Shown here: in pieces, positions 6,847 to 8,013 of the stretch
Numbering within the stretch: position 1 is the stretch's first letter
How the letters are laid out: each line of letters begins with the position of its first letter
Source of the DNA: Chitinophagaceae bacterium UBA2789
GTDB taxonomy: Bacteria; Bacteroidota; Bacteroidia; Chitinophagales; Chitinophagaceae
DNA length: 8,013 nt
Direction of reading: 5' to 3'
NCBI GenBank assembly: GCA_002352145.1
Contig: DEHX01000113.1
Location: 26,288 to 34,300, forward strand
The notes under the pieces: model-generated
What the model saw: only the letters and a program-made list of their open reading frames with translations
Databases searched by the model: none
What the model was told of the DNA's origin: nothing
Position numbers and translations under genes: made by a program

Positions 6847-8013
6847 TTAATCTTTGATATAATCAGCTTTTGAGAAGGTTTTCTCAATACAAACCATTTT
6901 TCCGGAAGTGGTCATCCCTTCTACAATAATTTTGAAATCCTTTGTGCGGTCGCTGTTATAAAAAGTAAGTGGAATTTTAGGATTTACGTTGTTGATAAAT
7001 ATAGAAGGTCTCCAGTCGAGGGTGATACGGTTGTCTGTCTTATTCTTATCCGCAGGATTAGTTTTATAGTCAGGGGCGAAAAATTCCTTAATAACAGAAA
7101 AGCCGTTGTATGTTATTACCCTGCCATGAGAGGACATGGCATTGAGCAAATCCTCCCCCTTTTTCATATACACAGCCACTGCCCCTCCGGGAGAATTGCC
7201 CCATCCGCCAGCAAATGTGTTGTATACTTTGATCATAGCAATATGGGTAAATGGTATTGTTTGAAGAACATCTGCATCCACCTGTATTTCGTCCAGGTAA
7301 TAGTCAACTGCAAATGAACCCAGCGAACTAAGCATCGGCTGATTTCTGCGACCGGGCATCAAACCTTTTGCATTGAGGTAATCAAAAAGGTCATTATAAA
7401 TAAGATTTTCGTCCGTATTAACAAGATCAAAGGTTTTAGCATCTCCCCCTTCAAAAGGCCCTTTTGCATATTTCTCTTCCAGTTCCTGCAGCGGTGTTTT
7501 TTTCTTTACGCTGATGGTCACCCCCTCCAGCATTTTCCCTTTTTCATTTAATATCGCTGCGTAATCAACTGACATGTGGTGCAGACTAACTGCAGTCAGT
7601 TCATTGTAATTCATGATCATGCTGGTATCCACCACAACATCATAATTGCGACTCAATGTATCACCAGCCAGTTCCACATCAATATACAAACTCTTCTTTC
7701 CTCTTGTATCGCTGAAGAAGATTCTGGCTTTACCGTAAACAATCAATGAATCAAGCCGGAAGTCTCCTTTTTTATCCGTCAAAACAATCTGTGCACTTTT
7801 TGATGAATCCGCATTAATGATCATCATCAGCAAAGGCTTTTCGTCAAATGGCTTTTTGGTGCCCCTAAGTGTTGCCCTTCCTGTAAGTGTAATGAATGAT
7901 GGATCTTTGCTGACCTGCGTAATTGCCGGCTGTTGCTTTATCTCTTTCCACGAAAACCTCCTCCATCCATGAGTCATCATCACTAAATCCATAGCAGTTT
8001 TAACAGAATCAGA
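6847..8013 (-). CDS. C-terminal part of second MG2-like / TonB plug-domain paralog (cut by window edge)
   Basis: This frame is open to the window end. It gives the last 388 residues of a protein homologous to the adjacent 804-residue one, starting opposite its residue 404. Aligned landmarks are MDLVMMTHGWRRFSW, ITLTGRATLRGTKK, the linker KKKTPLQELEEKY, KTFDLVNTDEN, YLDEIQVD, IPFTHIAMIKVY, GGAVAVYMKKGE and, near the C-terminus, KIIVEGMTTSGKM. The first visible ATG (7992) is internal: the reading frame and the homology both continue upstream, so the true start, any signal peptide and the macroglobulin-like part lie outside the window. Compared with its neighbour, the plug-like region is about 10 residues shorter between FDY and YLDE and lacks the QGRVAG motif, so this copy may have drifted from plug function. 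It lies upstream of the paralog in the same probable operon. The product has no known substrate. Confidence 0.85.
   Translation of the reverse strand, partial: SDSVKTAMDLVMMTHGWRRFSWKEIKQQPAITQVSKDPSFITLTGRATLRGTKKPFDEKPLLMMIINADSSKSAQIVLTDKKGDFRLDSLIVYGKARIFFSDTRGKKSLYIDVELAGDTLSRNYDVVVDTSMIMNYNELTAVSLHHMSVDYAAILNEKGKMLEGVTISVKKKTPLQELEEKYAKGPFEGGDAKTFDLVNTDENLIYNDLFDYLNAKGLMPGRRNQPMLSSLGSFAVDYYLDEIQVDADVLQTIPFTHIAMIKVYNTFAGGWGNSPGGAVAVYMKKGEDLLNAMSSHGRVITYNGFSVIKEFFAPDYKTNPADKNKTDNRITLDWRPSIFINNVNPKIPLTFYNSDRTKDFKIIVEGMTTSGKMVCIEKTFSKADYIKD

Noticed and set aside
6814..6857. Plus-strand AAGGAGG followed by ATG as a small gene
   Set aside because: It would encode only seven residues before a stop; Shine-Dalgarno use is weak in this phylum and both flanking genes run on the other strand.
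7990..7992. ATG near the window end as the start of the second paralog
   Set aside because: The frame stays open to 8013 and the homology to the paralog continues upstream (SDSVKTA against PDSAKNG), so this Met is internal.
1..8013. Search for mobile elements, CRISPR arrays, tRNA or rRNA
   Set aside because: No transposase or integrase motif, no regularly spaced repeats and no tRNA cloverleaf were recognised by reading; all long stretches are explained by the genes listed.

Overview
The window looks like chromosomal DNA of a Bacteroidota bacterium, most likely near the Chitinophagaceae. The reasons are the moderate-to-low GC content, the lack of consistent Shine-Dalgarno sequences ahead of clear start codons, candidate promoters resembling the Bacteroidota TTG / TAnnTTTG type, and two paralogous proteins that join a macroglobulin-like N-terminus to a TonB plug domain without a barrel, a type typical of this phylum. 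The family assignment is inferred from protein style, not from a search.

Layout. Positions 1-480 (minus) hold the N-terminal 160 residues of the DNA repair ATPase RecN, cut by the window edge. After a short intergenic stretch with a candidate recN promoter and a perfect 12-bp terminator hairpin comes a two-gene minus-strand unit, transcribed from about 2.5 kb towards 0.6 kb. It encodes a Nif3/YqfO-type dinuclear metal protein (1398-2492) and then a COG1579 coiled-coil zinc-ribbon protein (620-1375). Divergent from it, on the plus strand, are a YitT-family membrane protein (2605-3585) and a small exported-looking DinB-superfamily protein (3700-4323). A short convergent gap at 4324-4390 carries two consecutive hairpins. 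From there to the window end the minus strand encodes two tandem paralogs. One is a complete 804-residue exported protein (4391-6805). The other is the C-terminal 388 residues of its upstream neighbour (6847-8013, 5' end outside the window). They are 41 bp apart and are probably co-transcribed.

How they fit together. The left part is housekeeping: DNA repair, the conserved but poorly understood Nif3/COG1579 pair, and a membrane protein of unknown substrate. The right part is envelope-associated: both paralogs probably act in the periplasm or at the outer membrane, with a macroglobulin-like N-terminus (seen only in the complete copy) followed by a plug-like C-terminal half. I found no mobile element, CRISPR array, tRNA, rRNA or phage gene. 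The window does not show a convincing new defence or metabolic system; the tandem barrel-less plug paralogs are its least understood part.
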